This document shows, in pieces, positions 46,301-61,300 of a stretch of 64,000 nt of DNA (the stretch's first letter is position 1; each line of letters opens with the position of its first letter). Source of the DNA: Helopsaltes ochotensis (lineage: Eukaryota; Chordata; Aves; Passeriformes; Locustellidae); contig VXBM01000420.1 in the NCBI GenBank assembly GCA_013400155.1, positions 598,577 to 662,576 on the forward strand. Reading direction: 5' to 3'. The notes below the pieces were generated by a model. The model made no database searches. It was not told the DNA's origin and was given only the letters and a program-made list of their open reading frames with translations. The position numbers and the translations under genes were made by a program.

Positions 46301-49300
46301 TGTGCACATGGTCTCTTTCAGTGTCTGGGAAAATGGTAGTTTTCAGTAATAAAATGGTGCAGGCTGGTAGTGACCACTTCTGAGACCAGATACTGAGCCA
46401 GAGAAAGCCTTGTTCACCCCTACTGAGGCAGTTGGTTACTAATCCCTGTGCTATATGTGGTGACTGCTCTTGTCTAATAGTGTGGCTTTTGCCATAGTGT
46501 ACTTACCTTTATAAGTGCACTGCAGCAAAAGTCATGCAGCAAAAGTCCTTTTTAGAAAGGAGCAGTCACAGTACATAAAACTTTATGGTTTTTGAGTTAT
46601 CTAAGGGCATATCTAAGGGCATAACTAAGGGCATGGTTGTATGCTTAGATATCTTATTCATATTTATCCTCTCCATGGAATCAAGATTGTTGGACAGTTG
46701 CTTCATTTTTTTTTTTCCTTGAAAATTACAACTGCTAAGAGGTAATGTGTACCCAGTTTCTATGCATACTTGCATTTCTTCATTTTGTTTAAAAATGTGT
46801 AGTGTCATGTGTTTTCAGATAAGTGGTATTGCCATTCAAATTACAGAGGACGTTGAGCTAATACACAGGAAATCCTTATTACCCAGTCTTTATTGATCAT
46901 TAAAGTAACCTCTGTGTGTGTGTATTTGTTTGTAGGAAGCTTAGCATCATACCATGCACCAAATGCTTCAATTAGGCTACTCGTCTTGGCTGCTGGTGTT
47001 TCTTCTTCGTTGCTGGTTCAAACAGTAACATGGTGGTCAGGAAACAGTTTACAAAGGTATTTAGGTATTTTCTTATACTGATGGAATTTAACTGATTTTT
47101 CTTTATATTAAAAGCTGTTTGTTTGTTGTTGTTTTTTTTCTTTAATCCCCCAAACACTTCACTATTTCAAAAACTGATTCTTACAGATTCATCAGGATAT
47201 GGGGCTTTATGCTAGGCAAGATAATGCTCCTTGTTCTTCGTATCCTGTACACATCACTTAATCCAGTCTGGAGCTCACAAGCTGCCAATACTGTCATACT
47301 GACAATTGGCTTTGTAGCAACAGTGGAGCGAATTCATTCAGGTAAGCATATTACAGCAAAGATGGTGGTTATGAAAAGAACCTAAAGTATACCTAGCTAT
47401 GTGTCACTGGGTTTTGATTGATTTTTTTACCCCAAACAGTCTGGTTTTAGACCTGCTGCATGAGCATTGCAGGCTTTAGAAGTCATGGGGTACTTCCATC
47501 TGCCCATAATATGGCAGAACTGGTGTCACAATTCATACAAGCTGTAGTAAGTTGATGCTGGAACTGCATCTTTTTCCTTATTACAGTGGCAACAATATGA
47601 CAGTAACACAAACAAAGGCATAAGATAGACCAATCCAGAATGGATTATTGTCTTTCCAGCATGAAACATTTGTGGTGTTTTTGTTATTATGTTAATTCAG
47701 TTTGCACTTTGAGTTTCTCTGCCAGTGCATATCTTTTAACAGAGAAGGAGATACAGCACAAAGTTGGGGAACAGCTGATACGTGCAAATAAACAGAATTG
47801 GAGGAGTGGACAAGTTGTCCTGGTTAAACTTTGCCCAAGTTCTTGGAGTGTTTGCACGGAGTACACAACAGTGGGCACTGCCATAGGCTAAACTGTGGAG
47901 GTAGTATTGCCAAGGAAGACAGCAAGGTTCGGTTGGTTAGTTAAGGCAGCTCATGTTAAATCCTCAGCATCTCCTTCCTTCTCAGTATAACCTTAATGAA
48001 TTAATTGAAAGATAAAACCTTATTTATGTGTAGGTGGGTACAAATTAGCATCATGCATATTGTCTGTAAGCTTGCATTACATGATCTAAACTAAGCCTGA
48101 GCTTTCACAAGAATTTAGAAATGGAATCTGCTGCAGGAGATTAGTAAGGAAATCTGTCTTGTTTGTGGGTGACAGAATGATATGTCTATGCAATTAAAGG
48201 TGCTGCTTTCTCCTTATATGAGAGAAGTTCTGAAGCATATGGAAAAAAAAAAAAAGGAGAAGGAAGGGAGTTTATTTCTGGCTTATTTGGAAGTGTCAGG
48301 TTTTGCTCTTATCAGAGTTTAGAGTTTCAGAGAACAGAAGCCTCTGAACAAATTCTAATAACTTTTCTGCTGATTTTCAAAGCCAAATTAAATATTTAAA
48401 TTCCAGTATTATGTAAAATAATCAGATGGGTAGGTAGGCATTTTTGAACACTTATGAGTATATTTTCTTGACAGATCTAGGGTTGTTAGTAAAGATTTTT
48501 AATTTTTTTTTGTGTTACCAATTTCTGATAACACAATCCTAATCAGATAAATTAGCTTTTGTGTTATGTAATTTATTCTAGTAAATTTATGATTTTGGCT
48601 ATTTCTTTTTCTCAGTAGCTCTTGCTAATAGGATTTGACAGTTTGCTTAGCTGTATTTCTGTTCTTATTCTAGGTGGAGACAAGAGGAAACAGGAAACAA
48701 ACAAAACTGGTAATGTGGTTAGAGAGACTGCTTCCCATCCTCATTGGTTTTTATCAGGGATTGCTTTTGGCAGCCTCATGTTCCTCACTCTGTGGATATT
48801 TGGGGAGGTTTCACTGATTTCTAGATGGGCAGTAAGTGGACATCCCCATACAGGTCCAGATCCTAATCCATTTGGGTAAGTGCATTATTATAATTTTTTT
48901 ATTATTATTATTATTACAAAATTGTAATCAAAATCAAAGTGCTGTAGTAGGTGATAAATTAAAACTCAACCTGATGATGGTATAAGAATTTAGACAGAAA
49001 AAAGTGGGTACAAGGTACTTCACACAGAGGATTCATTCTTCCTTTGAGATATCTCTGAACATTTTGTTCAGACCTTAAAATTTTCTGTTACAGAATTATT
49101 TTTATGTCAGCACTACAATCTTGGTTTGACACATTTCAAAACAATTTTTAGATTAGGACTGAGGTTCAAGGACTTACAAATGCAGTGCATCTATAATATG
49201 CAGTAAATTAGTCTAGCAGTTGGCTTCAGAGAGGATATGATCAGAGATGCATGCACAAAGTATAAAGTAAACTGTATGGAATATTAAAAGATATACTCCA

Positions 49301-52300
49301 GTAGAAGTTTTAGTTAGTAAGAATGTAGTCTTAGTGCTGTGTGTGGTTCATTCACTTTCCAAATCTAGAAAGAGACCAAATTAGTTATTCTGAGTCAACT
49401 ATATGTGATGGCAGGTGACAGAGTTTATAATTTGGAATTGGTATACAAGAGAGCTCCCCAAGACTGAGAGCAGTGTTAGATACTATAGGATTCCTTATTT
49501 GACATGAAGAAAATACTTCTGTTTGGGGCAGATTCTTCCCTCTTGTTTTCTCTGAATTGTTTATGGTTTTTGTACCAAGATTTCAGTGGACTGCTTTTGC
49601 TACTGAGCACAGTTCACTTATACATTGCAGTAAATTGCCATTATTTTCAACTTGATGTTTTTTACATCCAGTAAAGGGAACAAAATGTACCCAGGTGTGA
49701 GCAAAATTTAGCTTTGTTTAAAGTAAAAGAATTATGATAAATCACCAAGGACCCTCATCTGTATATCTAGAAGTTTCTTTTCAGTGTCAGGTGTTTTTAA
49801 AATCATATTAGTGCATATTTTCTTTTTTCCTTATTGCTGTATCAGAGGTACAGTTCTGTTGGGCCTTGCTCATGGACTGATGCTTTCATTTTGGAGCTGG
49901 TCTTCTGTCATCAATTTTGCCTTGTTTCTCATAGGTAGGTGCAAATCCTGAGCAGAATTTTTGTCTGTTACCTTATTCCCTCTACTCAAGTTCTCTGACC
50001 TGACACCGCATCTCAGAAAACTGCGGCTAAGCAAAGACACACGTGTCTCTGCCACTGACTGTAGTACACATATATCTCACCAGTTGACTAAGGGTTACAG
50101 GAGAAATCTCCAGACCATTGCAGAGCAGCATTATTGTCTTCAGAAGCTCTGTTAAGGTTCTGTTCCCTTGAGTAGCATCTCAGTTCTGATTGTCTGCATT
50201 GTATAACTTGATGATCTTAGAGGTCTGTTCCAACCTTAGTGATTCTATGATAAGGCCACATCTAGAGTTTTGGGGTTGAGATGACACAAGCCTCTCAATT
50301 CCACAGGAGGTAAAATAACTTATAATCTAACAAGCAATCTATCTTGAGAAAAGCTTGCTTCCTGTCACTTTATTTCCCAAATTCTGCAGACAGAAAAATA
50401 GTATGAACAGGCAGGTCTTAGTGTTAAGAAATGTGTATGCAGATCGTAATGTAAGCACGAACCTTTGATTTTTGATGTACACACATTGGTTATTTAAAAC
50501 AAGCACAGAAGGGTTCTTTCATTGATTCACGCATTGTATTCTAAAATGCTCCTGATGTATAAGAATTAAATATTAAAAGTGTTTCTATACATTTGCTTTC
50601 ATGGTGAGACAGTAAATATTCTTACCTGCAATAATGTTTTAAAATTAATTTATAGACAGGTTCTGTGGTTGTTAGTGTTCTGTGTAGGGTCAAATCCCCA
50701 AATCAAAGGTAGCATGGTAAGTGAAGGATGTTGTAGTTAGTAGAAAATTAATAGTTGCTTTCTTGCTGATCCTATGGTTATCTACAGGGAAAGATCATGA
50801 AAATGTATGTTTTCTCTTCATATTAATCTATTTGATTCCTTCTGTATTATGGTAAAAGAGATTCATAACTGACAGACCTGGTACTCTCGTAAGAACTGCA
50901 TCATTCCTCTGTTGTGCTGAAGAACTCTGTAGGAAAAACTGTTCAGTTTTGACTCTTGATGATGTTTCTCTGCCCTCTTTTTGCTGTCCAGTTTTCAGCT
51001 GACTAGGCAATGTTTAAAAGAATGAGCTATTGGGAAAAATAAAAGACTGTCTTTGGCTACTGTGAATAACTGTCCTTCTAGTGATGCAGTTTTCATGGCT
51101 GGAAAGCACAATATTATTTCCCAAACTCTATTTTTTTTGCTAGCCAGAATATGAAAATGGATGTGGTGCATAATATACCTGACTGAGACTTACTCTATTC
51201 TTTTCTATCCCTTCACAGGTTTGGCATCTTCAGCTGGTCTCCTTTATTTACATACCTGGAGTGCTGCTGTTGCAGGCAACATTCTTGGTATCTTTACTAT
51301 GTGTGTGTGGCCTCAACTAGCTGGACACTTTGTTAGCTGTCTGCATCCTGGGAAAGCCATGAGTACAGCCATGTTTGCCTATGTTCTTGAATTATTCTTC
51401 TGTGTATGGTGTACAGCTTATAAATTTGTACCTGGAGGAGTTTACATTAGAGAAAGTTCCCATCTTCTTCTAGGTACATTTGTGATAATGAACAAATACA
51501 AATATGCTTGCTTTAGCCTCAGGAAGTCATGTGAAATGTATCTAGCACATAGAGTCTTTTCAAATGCTCTGTTACTGTTTACTTACTTACTGTGGTAAGA
51601 GTTTCAGTGCAAAAATTAATGAAACGTGCAAAAAATAACCTATTTGTTTCTTTACTGTTAGAAATAGTCTAAAATGTGGACAGAAAATGGATTTCAGTTA
51701 AGGGAAAATGACTAAGTGGAAAAATGTCTGATAACTAAAGTACGCAGTGGAGGAAGAGATCTGTTAATCTGTCAGCCTAAAAGTGTGGCTGCAATCCAGG
51801 GTGTGAATGCACAAATATGCTGGCTACCTAAGGCAGCAGTGCCTCAGGTAACAGGGTAGCTACTGAGACTATAATATAATTCAGTGCATTATTTAGCCCT
51901 GCTCTGCAGAACAAAGTGCAGCATCCTGCTGATCTACCTAGTCTACAGTGGAGACCTGAGCTTCTTTCCCATGTGGCTCTACCTTGTGTTTTGTGGACAC
52001 ATCAGCATATCTGAGGGAATTCAGATGAGCCTATAGTGTCAGAAACACGTGAACAGGACAGGCAGAAAATATTTGCAAATAAGGAAGAACTGAGTTGAGC
52101 AAATATAAAGGCTTAAGCAGAATTTTCAGTTGGTGAGGGTGGAGAGATGGAAAGGAAACCAACCCTTCCTGGTTTTGTCTCCAGAAATATTTTAGCAATA
52201 GGTACTAATATGTTTCAATGGTATAATTCACTAACTATATTTAAACAATGCCAAACATTGTCTTGGGCTAATTGTGTGGCACATTTTTTTAAAATGTGAC

Positions 52301-55300
52301 GCATTAGCCTATATTTTATTTGGAAAGGATTAATGAATGTTGTGCTTAACTGGTTGCTCCAAAGGTTTCAGATTTCATAAATGTTTTTGCAACCACTTTG
52401 TGTCACTGCAGTTTCTTACTCTCCATGTGTGTTTCTTAAATTACAGCATTCATATGAGGGATTTGAGTTCATTATATTTTGAGGAGAATTTCATTCTGTT
52501 ATTGCATTATTTTCTTTTTTCTGAAAGCACTCTGAGGAGTCTTTAGAAACAGTTATCTTAGCTAATTAAATTTAGTTTTTGAAGTTATATGAAGAAAGCA
52601 TGTGGTAGAGGAATGTCAAATGCTTTCTTGAGTAATGCTTTCACAAAAGAAATACTTTTATTCAAAATTCCTCTGTTACTTCCCTTGAAATGCACACTTG
52701 TGATTAATTTACCTGGTGTGATCACTGGGTAGTAATAGAGAGATGGCCCTAATTTTCTCTTTGGTAAAGAAAACTGTAAATGGAACACATCTCAGTTGAT
52801 GGCATTACATGAGTTTAAATTCCATCTGAGAATGCACTTTCTATCTTTTTTGATGCCATCCCATAGCTTATCTAAGTTTATACCATGAGACTTTGTATTT
52901 GTTGCTGTGCTTTTACTCTTACAGCTTGGCTTTCTAGCAAACTGCTTGTTTTCTTCTGGTTTCTTCCAGGTGCAAGTGCTATTTCTTGCTTTCTTCTCCT
53001 GTCCAATATCCTGCCTTTCTCTTGCTGCAGTTTGGGTAGGAAACTGCCCCAGGAAAAGTGTCAATGAAAGTAAGATCATTATATTCAAAACTTCTGTGCT
53101 GCTGATATAATGCTGAGGGGTCAGAGTCCTGATCTTCATTAACTTTAATGACTGAGTCAGTCACCCTTTGAGAAAGGTTTTGTGTGTGCTCCTTTGTTGC
53201 ACACACGCCATGTGCAGTGTCCTGGTTTGCAAACTTTCACTACAGCTAATGTAACAAGTAAGGGAAATAAAACAATACTGAGTAATTGTTAGCTATTATT
53301 AGCTTCTATAATTATTCAACTATGCCACAAAGATATTAAGGGCATATATCTTCTCCAGCAGAGCTCTTATCCAGTTCATTATCCTCCCATGCTTTCTTGG
53401 AAAGTAATTGGATTCTTTATCTCTTTAGGGATTGGAAAAGACCTTGTACTATTAGTCTGAGCTACGTATTGAAAACATACCATCCCCACGCATTGTAGCA
53501 GTTAGTGCGCTGAAGTTGCTTACTAGCTTTTAAAATATGTCTATGGGTGCGTTTAGTTTTCTGTTCTTAAAAAGCAGAACTATTTCTGCTGGCTCTGGAG
53601 TTCCAGAATACAAGTTGCTGCCATGTTGAATTGACCTTCCAACCTGCTGCAGTCTGCTTACACTGTTTTATAACAAAGAGTTGAGCAACTGCTTTTGTAG
53701 TTCCTATATGATAAACGTTACTTGTATCTTGGTGACAGAGCAGGTCATTGTCAAAGATAAGAAATATGTGCAATCATCAATCTGCTTTTTTCATGAAGCT
53801 ATTATTTTAAGGTTCTGTAATATGTAGGTGTAAGTCAATTGTTCTTGTCCAGGTTAATTTCAGTAAACTTTGAAAACAGTGGGCCTAGCTAAGAGTTGTA
53901 GCCATCAATAGAGCCTGGAAGGATTTTAGCATAATTTATCTGCCATGTGTTAGCCTTTTGACATAATGCTCTGGAACTGTACTGCAAATCAGTCTTTATT
54001 TGAGAGTACTGTCAATAAATCTCATAGTTCTGCATTGTCTCATTAGGTACATTTATCTGCTTTTTGCTGTGAATCATCTTTGTTGTTGGAAACATAAGGT
54101 TGTTGTGTTGTGGCACAACAGCTGAGAGTTTGTAAAGGATGTGTTTGTGAGCAATGTTTAATATGTTAAAGGTCTATGAGAAAACTAATTAATTATATTT
54201 TTACAGGTTTTATAATGTTATGTATTGGAGCAGGCTTTCTAACAGGACCCAAAAAAGACCTTAGCTCTGTCTTCAATGTGAAAAGCAATCAAAAACTATT
54301 TTTCAAAAGGACTAAAAACTATATTAAGCTATGTAAGTATAATTTTAGTTCCTTTTCTCCATGACTCTAGGAGTACTTTCTGAGGAGAAAAAAATAACAC
54401 TGTGGAGTACTTGCTGAGATGTTTCAGAAATGGTTTTTTTGGTATTAGTTTTAGAGACAGACTGGTAGTTGGTATTTCCCTAATTCCAGGTTAATGATAA
54501 CATACACTACTGGAGGACCTAACTCACTGTGATTATGACCGACAGAAGCTATTCCTAATGGAATGTGTTAAACAGAGACAAGAGACTGGGCAAAAACCAA
54601 AATGTGAAAATGGATTTGGCATCACTTGCGGTTTCATTTTAGTGGTTGAGGAGGAGGCCTCTCTGGATCTTGGGGTTTACACTGTGTGTACAAAAGATAT
54701 GAATAGTTTCCTAGCCATTCTGTGTGGCGATTTTGAGGTGGTTCAGTGTGACAGCACTGCTAGATCTGTGTGAGCTGCCTGGCAGGGTGGTGGCACTTGG
54801 CTGGCCCAGAGCTGCTGTACAATGTGACACTCCTGCAGGAGGAGGCTCTCCTGCAGGGCCTTGGGCCTGGGTGTGTGTTCAGACCATGCCTGTCCTTGGG
54901 AAGCCGTTGTCATCTGCTGCCTCTCAATATGTCCAGGGATCTCAGATTTTCAGATTGTATGCATGGAGTCTGCTTTTTGCCTTAAGTTTTGAGGAGAAAT
55001 GAAAATCAAATGTCTGAGGTTTTATCACTTTTTTGGTTTTTAAACCATACAGATATTTTCCACTATTTCTCTACAATCATTTGAGCCCCTGATTTATTTT
55101 CATTGTCAGCTTACTGTTTCTAAAGAAAGAAGTCCGTCAATGGCATGAAGTTTGGTAGAGGAAAAAAATGCTAGACATGAGGGCATGGTAACCCTACAGA
55201 GATCAGGATGCTGGAGATTCCAATTCCTGCATCTTTTCTTCTGTGACTTTGGATCAAATCACTTGCCATTTGTGTACATTTTGCTGCATTTGGCCAAAGG

Positions 55301-58300
55301 AGACAATAGTGCTTCACAATTTTTCAGGGCTGTTTTTGGAATCTTTATGGAGTTCTTTACCCACTATACTCAAGGGCCAGAAGAGTGTGGCCTTGTTAGA
55401 GTTTGTGTGTCACAGACAGCATGAGCAGCATTTCAAGTGGTTTGAATATTACCACTAAGAAACATTTCACAAAAGTAAAATATTATTTCAAAATACTACC
55501 TGTCCCAAAGCACAGCCCTTGCTCTGCTGATCTTGTAATGTTGCTGCAGTACCTCTTGTACTTCCTCATCATGCCCAGACTTGTATTGTTTCTCAGCTTC
55601 CACTCTAAGGACCTTTGTGTCTTGCAGAGCATGAAATTGCTTGCTGTGTGCTAATATAAGTAGCATGTCCTTCTTTCTGACATCTTCCATTATAAAATGT
55701 GTTTTAAATTTTACACAAAACCATTACAGAAAACTTGCATTAAAGTAATTTCATATCTTTTTGAATATATGAAAGAATAAACTGGAGTTACTGAAATCAT
55801 TGTAGATAGCATATGCCACTGTGTAAATGAAATAACTGCAGAGGGCTTTGACCATCAAATTACATTGTGGTGAATGGTGAGAGCTCTTAAGCACACACTG
55901 TGGTTATTTGTAATGCTACAGGAGAATTAGAAAGCCCTGAATATGCTTTCTATGAAGCTGCACTGTCTTTCCAAGAGTATGTCAAACAAATGACCACTCT
56001 GTAGGTCTAGAAAGAGTCATGTCTTTCTGACATCTGAAGGCTTGCAAAGTAAACTAAATTTTATTTCACAATTCTAGTAATACAAGATAAAAATCGTGTA
56101 CTACAAATGCATACTTGCACACAGTGAGGAAAACACTGAAGAGTTTACATGATGCTCTTAGTCATGTCCTACAATGAATTCTTCAGTAGGTGTAATTTCT
56201 ACATAACTATTTTAAGGAATTTTGGTACATTTTATATGCTTAGCATGTTGTATTTTGGAGAGTGCATTTGCATGAATATACATATTCTGCATGCATAGAT
56301 ACTGCCTTGATCTGGTGTTGTCACTTAAACAGACACATTTCTCATTTCGTGAATAGCCCACCTTAGAATAACAGTATCCTATTTAACGGCAATAATAACA
56401 ACATTATTTTTTTCTTGAATTAAAAACATTTTTCTTGTGTTTTTTTTTATTTCAAGTATTGTGGCTGATGGTTGGTGTTGGTTTGCTTGGATTGGGTTTA
56501 CGTTATAAAACTTACCAGAAGAAGTTGGGCCAAGGGGTGAGTAGGGTGTTTGTGAGAATGGTAACTTTCGAATATACAGTAAAATGTGTGTGATAGCTTA
56601 GGTGTGTTACTTGTTGCTGAAGAAATCTTTGTAACTAAGTATTCAGAAAAATTAATGCATAAATGAAGATGCAAAAATTCAATTTATAAATTCATGTCAA
56701 ATTGAAATGTCTGGGTCTTTGGAGATTTATAATGATGCTATGAAGGAAAAAATATTTTGAAAATTTGAGAGATTCTTGTCTCATATGTTCAATTTGAACA
56801 TTACTTTTATAAATCAGTTTATTTGAACTGTATTCAAACTGGACAATGCTGTTAGCAGCCTGATCTCATGTAGGGGGGAGTTCGAACAGATAACTTCCTG
56901 AGGTTTCTCCCAGGTGAAGGAATTCTATGGTTCTGTATTATGTCATAACTCTGAATTGAAGCTCTCTGAAAAGTTGGTTGACATAGACTAGATTTAGACT
57001 AGGTATGGAAATTGGATGAAAATTTGAAGATTCCAATAGTCTGTCTTGCAAGAAAACAGGTATGGCAAAGGAAATAAATAACAAGATGGTTAACACTTAT
57101 GGAGTCCAGTGTTAGATTCACAAATGTGCACAGATTTATATGGTTTGCCTTCTTTTCTCAATTAATTCAGGTTTGTAATACCTTATTGTGTGGCAAAAAG
57201 TAGTCAACTTACTAAGCTCCTCTTAGTAAGATGAAAAAATGCATTGTCTCTTACCTCTTCATTTGTTTACTGTTACTTGTACAAATTCATTTTAAGTATG
57301 ATGACTTTTATTCCCTTGTTAGTAGCAGATTTACTCTTTTGTAATTCTGAGAGCTTTATTAGGAAAATCTATTGGTTAAAACATCTCTTCTTGTAAGTCT
57401 TTTATGGCAGCTTGTGTCCGGTGTTGTTTACTGCAAAACTATAATATCTAAAATTCAAATTTTCTTTTACTTCTTTCCATTTATTTTTTGAGGTTCCAAA
57501 AAGAGATTTCTCTGCTATGATCTGGCCTTTTAGATTTGGATATGACAATGACGGATGGTCTAACTTGGAAGGATCAGCTAATTTGCTTAATCAGACAGGT
57601 AACTCTTTTTTTTCCTACTTCATTTATATGTGGGAGGATTCATTTGAAGAGACAAAAGTGAAAACATCTGCTTGGTAACTGAGGTCATTTTTGCATTAAC
57701 ACAAGAACCTGTGTTTAGTGGTTTTCTCCTCAATTTGTGAACTGTTCCAAAACAACCGCTTCAGTCAAAAATCCATTTGCAGAGGTGATAATTTGTTTAA
57801 TATGTTTTAAAGAGGTTTCTGGTCAGAGGAAACATTTTATTTCTTATTTGGATTTTTCTTCTCATATTGCTGATGACTTACTTGTCTTTAGAGAAATTCT
57901 TTGCATGAAGGAAATAATATCCTTTTAGATAAAATACAATTGTATTTACAAAGATAAATATACTGTTAGATAAAATACAATGTTTTATAACTTCTCTGTG
58001 GGTTTTTTTAGATGTGAAGCATTATATAATTCCTAGAGGGTGTGAAATTCAAGTGCCCTAAGCAATGAATACAGAGAAGAAACAGACAAACCTGTTTCCA
58101 TCACTGAACCAGAGCAATGTATACAAGAAAAGTAGTGATTGTAGTTTGGTTGTCATGATTTTTACTGTAAAGAAGAGTGCCATGTTGTTCATGGGCAGGA
58201 TTTTGGTTGGAAAATTAGCTATGGGAAATGAAGAATTTGGACTCAAGGTGAGTGCTGTTGCAGAGGGCATTGAAAGGAATTGGCCAGTAATGCTTGTTGA

Positions 58301-61300
58301 TGTTACTTTTTTCCTACAATACCCATGAGATAGGGTAGACAGAGGACTGACAGTTTAAGATCTAAAGTAGTTCAGGGAATTAGGAAATGTCCATGCTTCT
58401 ATTCCAGCATTTGTTGTTATCCAGTCCACCACAGGATTTTCCTGAGCAGCTCAGCCTTTACAGACCCAAGCAATGAAAAGGCACTGACAGGTACTCCTGT
58501 GCAAGTCTTGATTTTGTGGCAGAGATACCCAGGAGTTAGTGAAGAGTGAAGAGATTGATTTTAACCTTGTTCACTCCATTGTCCCATGACCAAATGTTCA
58601 GAGAGCTGGGCTTTGTTGGCTGTCTGGTGATATGAGAAAAAAACCAGGACATTTAATGAATTGAAATTTGGAGCATTCTTCTACACAAGGGATTCCATAG
58701 TTCATTTCTGGGTGGTGATTTAATCTTTGTGTATTTATTTATGAATTGTAATGAATGCATTCATTTCTGATACCTGTAGTTTAAATTAAAGACTATTAGA
58801 AAAAGTGATTACCTGGTTATATCCATTGGAATTTCTTTAGGGTAAGGAAATATGACTCCTAAAAAAGACAATTGGTGAGTCAAAAAGGCAGGAAATTCCA
58901 AAATGTAAATTAATAAATCGTAATTTCTAATAGGTGAAACTGGTATTCTGGAGTTTTATGTTACATGTATATAGTTGTATAAAGCACTACATTAACATTG
59001 TCAATAAATGCATTCAGAGTTTGGCTAGAAATTCCTATGAGAAGAGTTCCTGATTTTGAGAGCCATAGAGAAAAGAGTGGCTATCTGCTTTAGGATAGGA
59101 GTTTTCTTTAAAGGTGTCATGGTGTGCATTCCTTGGGCTCACCTCTCTGTTGAAATAGTGAAGATGAAATATGTAATGGCTTTTGTGACTGGAATTTCTG
59201 TCTGCCCTGGAGGGATCCAACATCAACCCTTCTTAATGGTTTCAGTTACTGTTTCTGTGATCAGCGTGTATGCTAATGATGTAGAAGGGAAAACCTGGGA
59301 ATCCACTTAAGAACTCTGAGCTCTCATTTTCTCTGCTGACAAGGCTTTACATTGCTGCATATGATAATTCGAAAGCAAAATATCTTCTATGGTGCTGGAT
59401 GATCATAATTCTTTATGAAAGGGCTGTGGATGAAATGGTGACTCAATTTGCCTTCTGTGTAGGAGAACTCTAAGAGAGGCATAATTGCAGCAAGAAGGGA
59501 GCACTTGGAGCATTGTTGCTGCTGTAGCTGTACTGACCTGCTGCTCAAGCTGTCTGAATGGTTCAGCTATCCTGTCAGCAGCTTGCATACTCCCACCTTC
59601 CTTCAGGCATGGGCAGGTGTTTCTTAGATGCCAGTTCCTCAAGGGACTGCATAGTTGTTCCTCTATTCTGCAGTTAAAATATAGGGGAACCCATCACGTT
59701 CCCCTGGCAAAACCACACCTCTGCATGTAAACAGGGAGAGACCACAGTGCTGTGAGAAAGTGAGGTGGCTGCACATGGCCAGCAATTCATTGGAGCTGCA
59801 AACTCTTCTGTTACCATGCCTTGGGGCTGATGCAACATTGCTCTGGGCTGAGTAATTATTTTGGCCATAGCATCCTGCTGTGTCTTGCACAGGACCCTTT
59901 GAAGCACAATAGGATTTGGCAGATGAAGGGAAGTGTGGATGTGCTATGCAGTGTTTGTTTATCAACTTGAAAGCAGTAGACTTGCTACTGTGCTGTTAGT
60001 TTGTGTGTGTACAGTATCTCTAATGCTTTTGAAATTGCATGAGGTCTGCACAGGCCAGCTGTATTCTGCAGTTTCATGTATCTCTGCTTAAGCACCAGGG
60101 ATGAGCTATGACAAGCAGACACTAAGTGCATCTTCATCAGAGTTTGTGTGGCCTGCAGTAGCCAAAATTTTTGGCATGGCTTTGTTGCCAACATTGATTT
60201 GCCAAGACTGACCCCTGAAGGGCTTATGTCCATCCTTGTGTAATCAAAAGGGAAATAATGACATTATGTAGTTATTTGTATGTCCCGTTTATAGGTAAAA
60301 GTTAAAATAGTGAATGTATTTTCTTTTTTCCCCTCTCATCTTAGAAGCAGATTTTATCACTATTATAGAGAGTGATGCCTCTAAACCGTTCATTGGAAAC
60401 CATGACCCAACAATGTGGCTAGGAGAAAGACTTGGATTTTATACAGATTTTGGTCCAAGCACAAGAGATCACACTTGGGGGTGAGTCATCTCAGCATGCA
60501 CAGTTACAGTAAATAGATGTAAATATGTTGCCTGATACAAACTACACTAATACAGAAGCAAAGAATAGTTTGCTATAATCACTTGTTGAAGCTCGTCCTT
60601 TAGGAACAGGCTTTGAATCATTAGCATTACCATGCAACGTGGATGGAGTTTTCTCATTGCTAAACATAATCAGATTTTGGTTCCTGCCCCTGTAAGCCAC
60701 TTTGATTTTGGTGATGTAGAGAATGGCATACTGCCCTTTAATGTACAGATTTGGAAGTTTAGCATTCCAAGTACTGTATCTGATACCCTTTTCACATTAT
60801 TTTGTTTTGGGCTATGAGAATTTTGTATTTTAGACTTAAAAACGTGATAGCAGTTGGAAAATGTAGCGCGCATCGGGAGATATGAGAAATTTTAAATTAA
60901 TTAACTCTAGCTTGGGCTGTATAATGGGAAATGGGAATAGAAAGGTGCATATCTGTTTGACCAGATATTTTGTGTCTAATTTTACCTTAATGCTTGACCA
61001 CCTACCAGTTGCATATCCTTAAACATCTTTGTCCTCTGGAAAAATACAGGCAAATAACATGGCTTTTATTTTTTAGGGGGATATACATATCTCTGTGGCA
61101 TCACCTACTCATGTTGCAATGGCTATTTAATTTTTGCTATATGTGAGGAGCATTTAGTAACTTTCTTCTTTCAGACTCTGTCTATTTGAGTCATAATGGG
61201 GCAGAGAAGTTATTCTCTGAGATTTTATTAATGGAACACATTGAAAAACATGATGCAAAATGTCCAAACTGAATCTGAAAAAAGAGAAATCTCCCATTTT

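Noticed and set aside
52792..53139. 115-codon minus-strand open frame in CWH43 intron 7
   Set aside because: No homology recognised, no start context or splice support, and overlapping open frames on the other strand.
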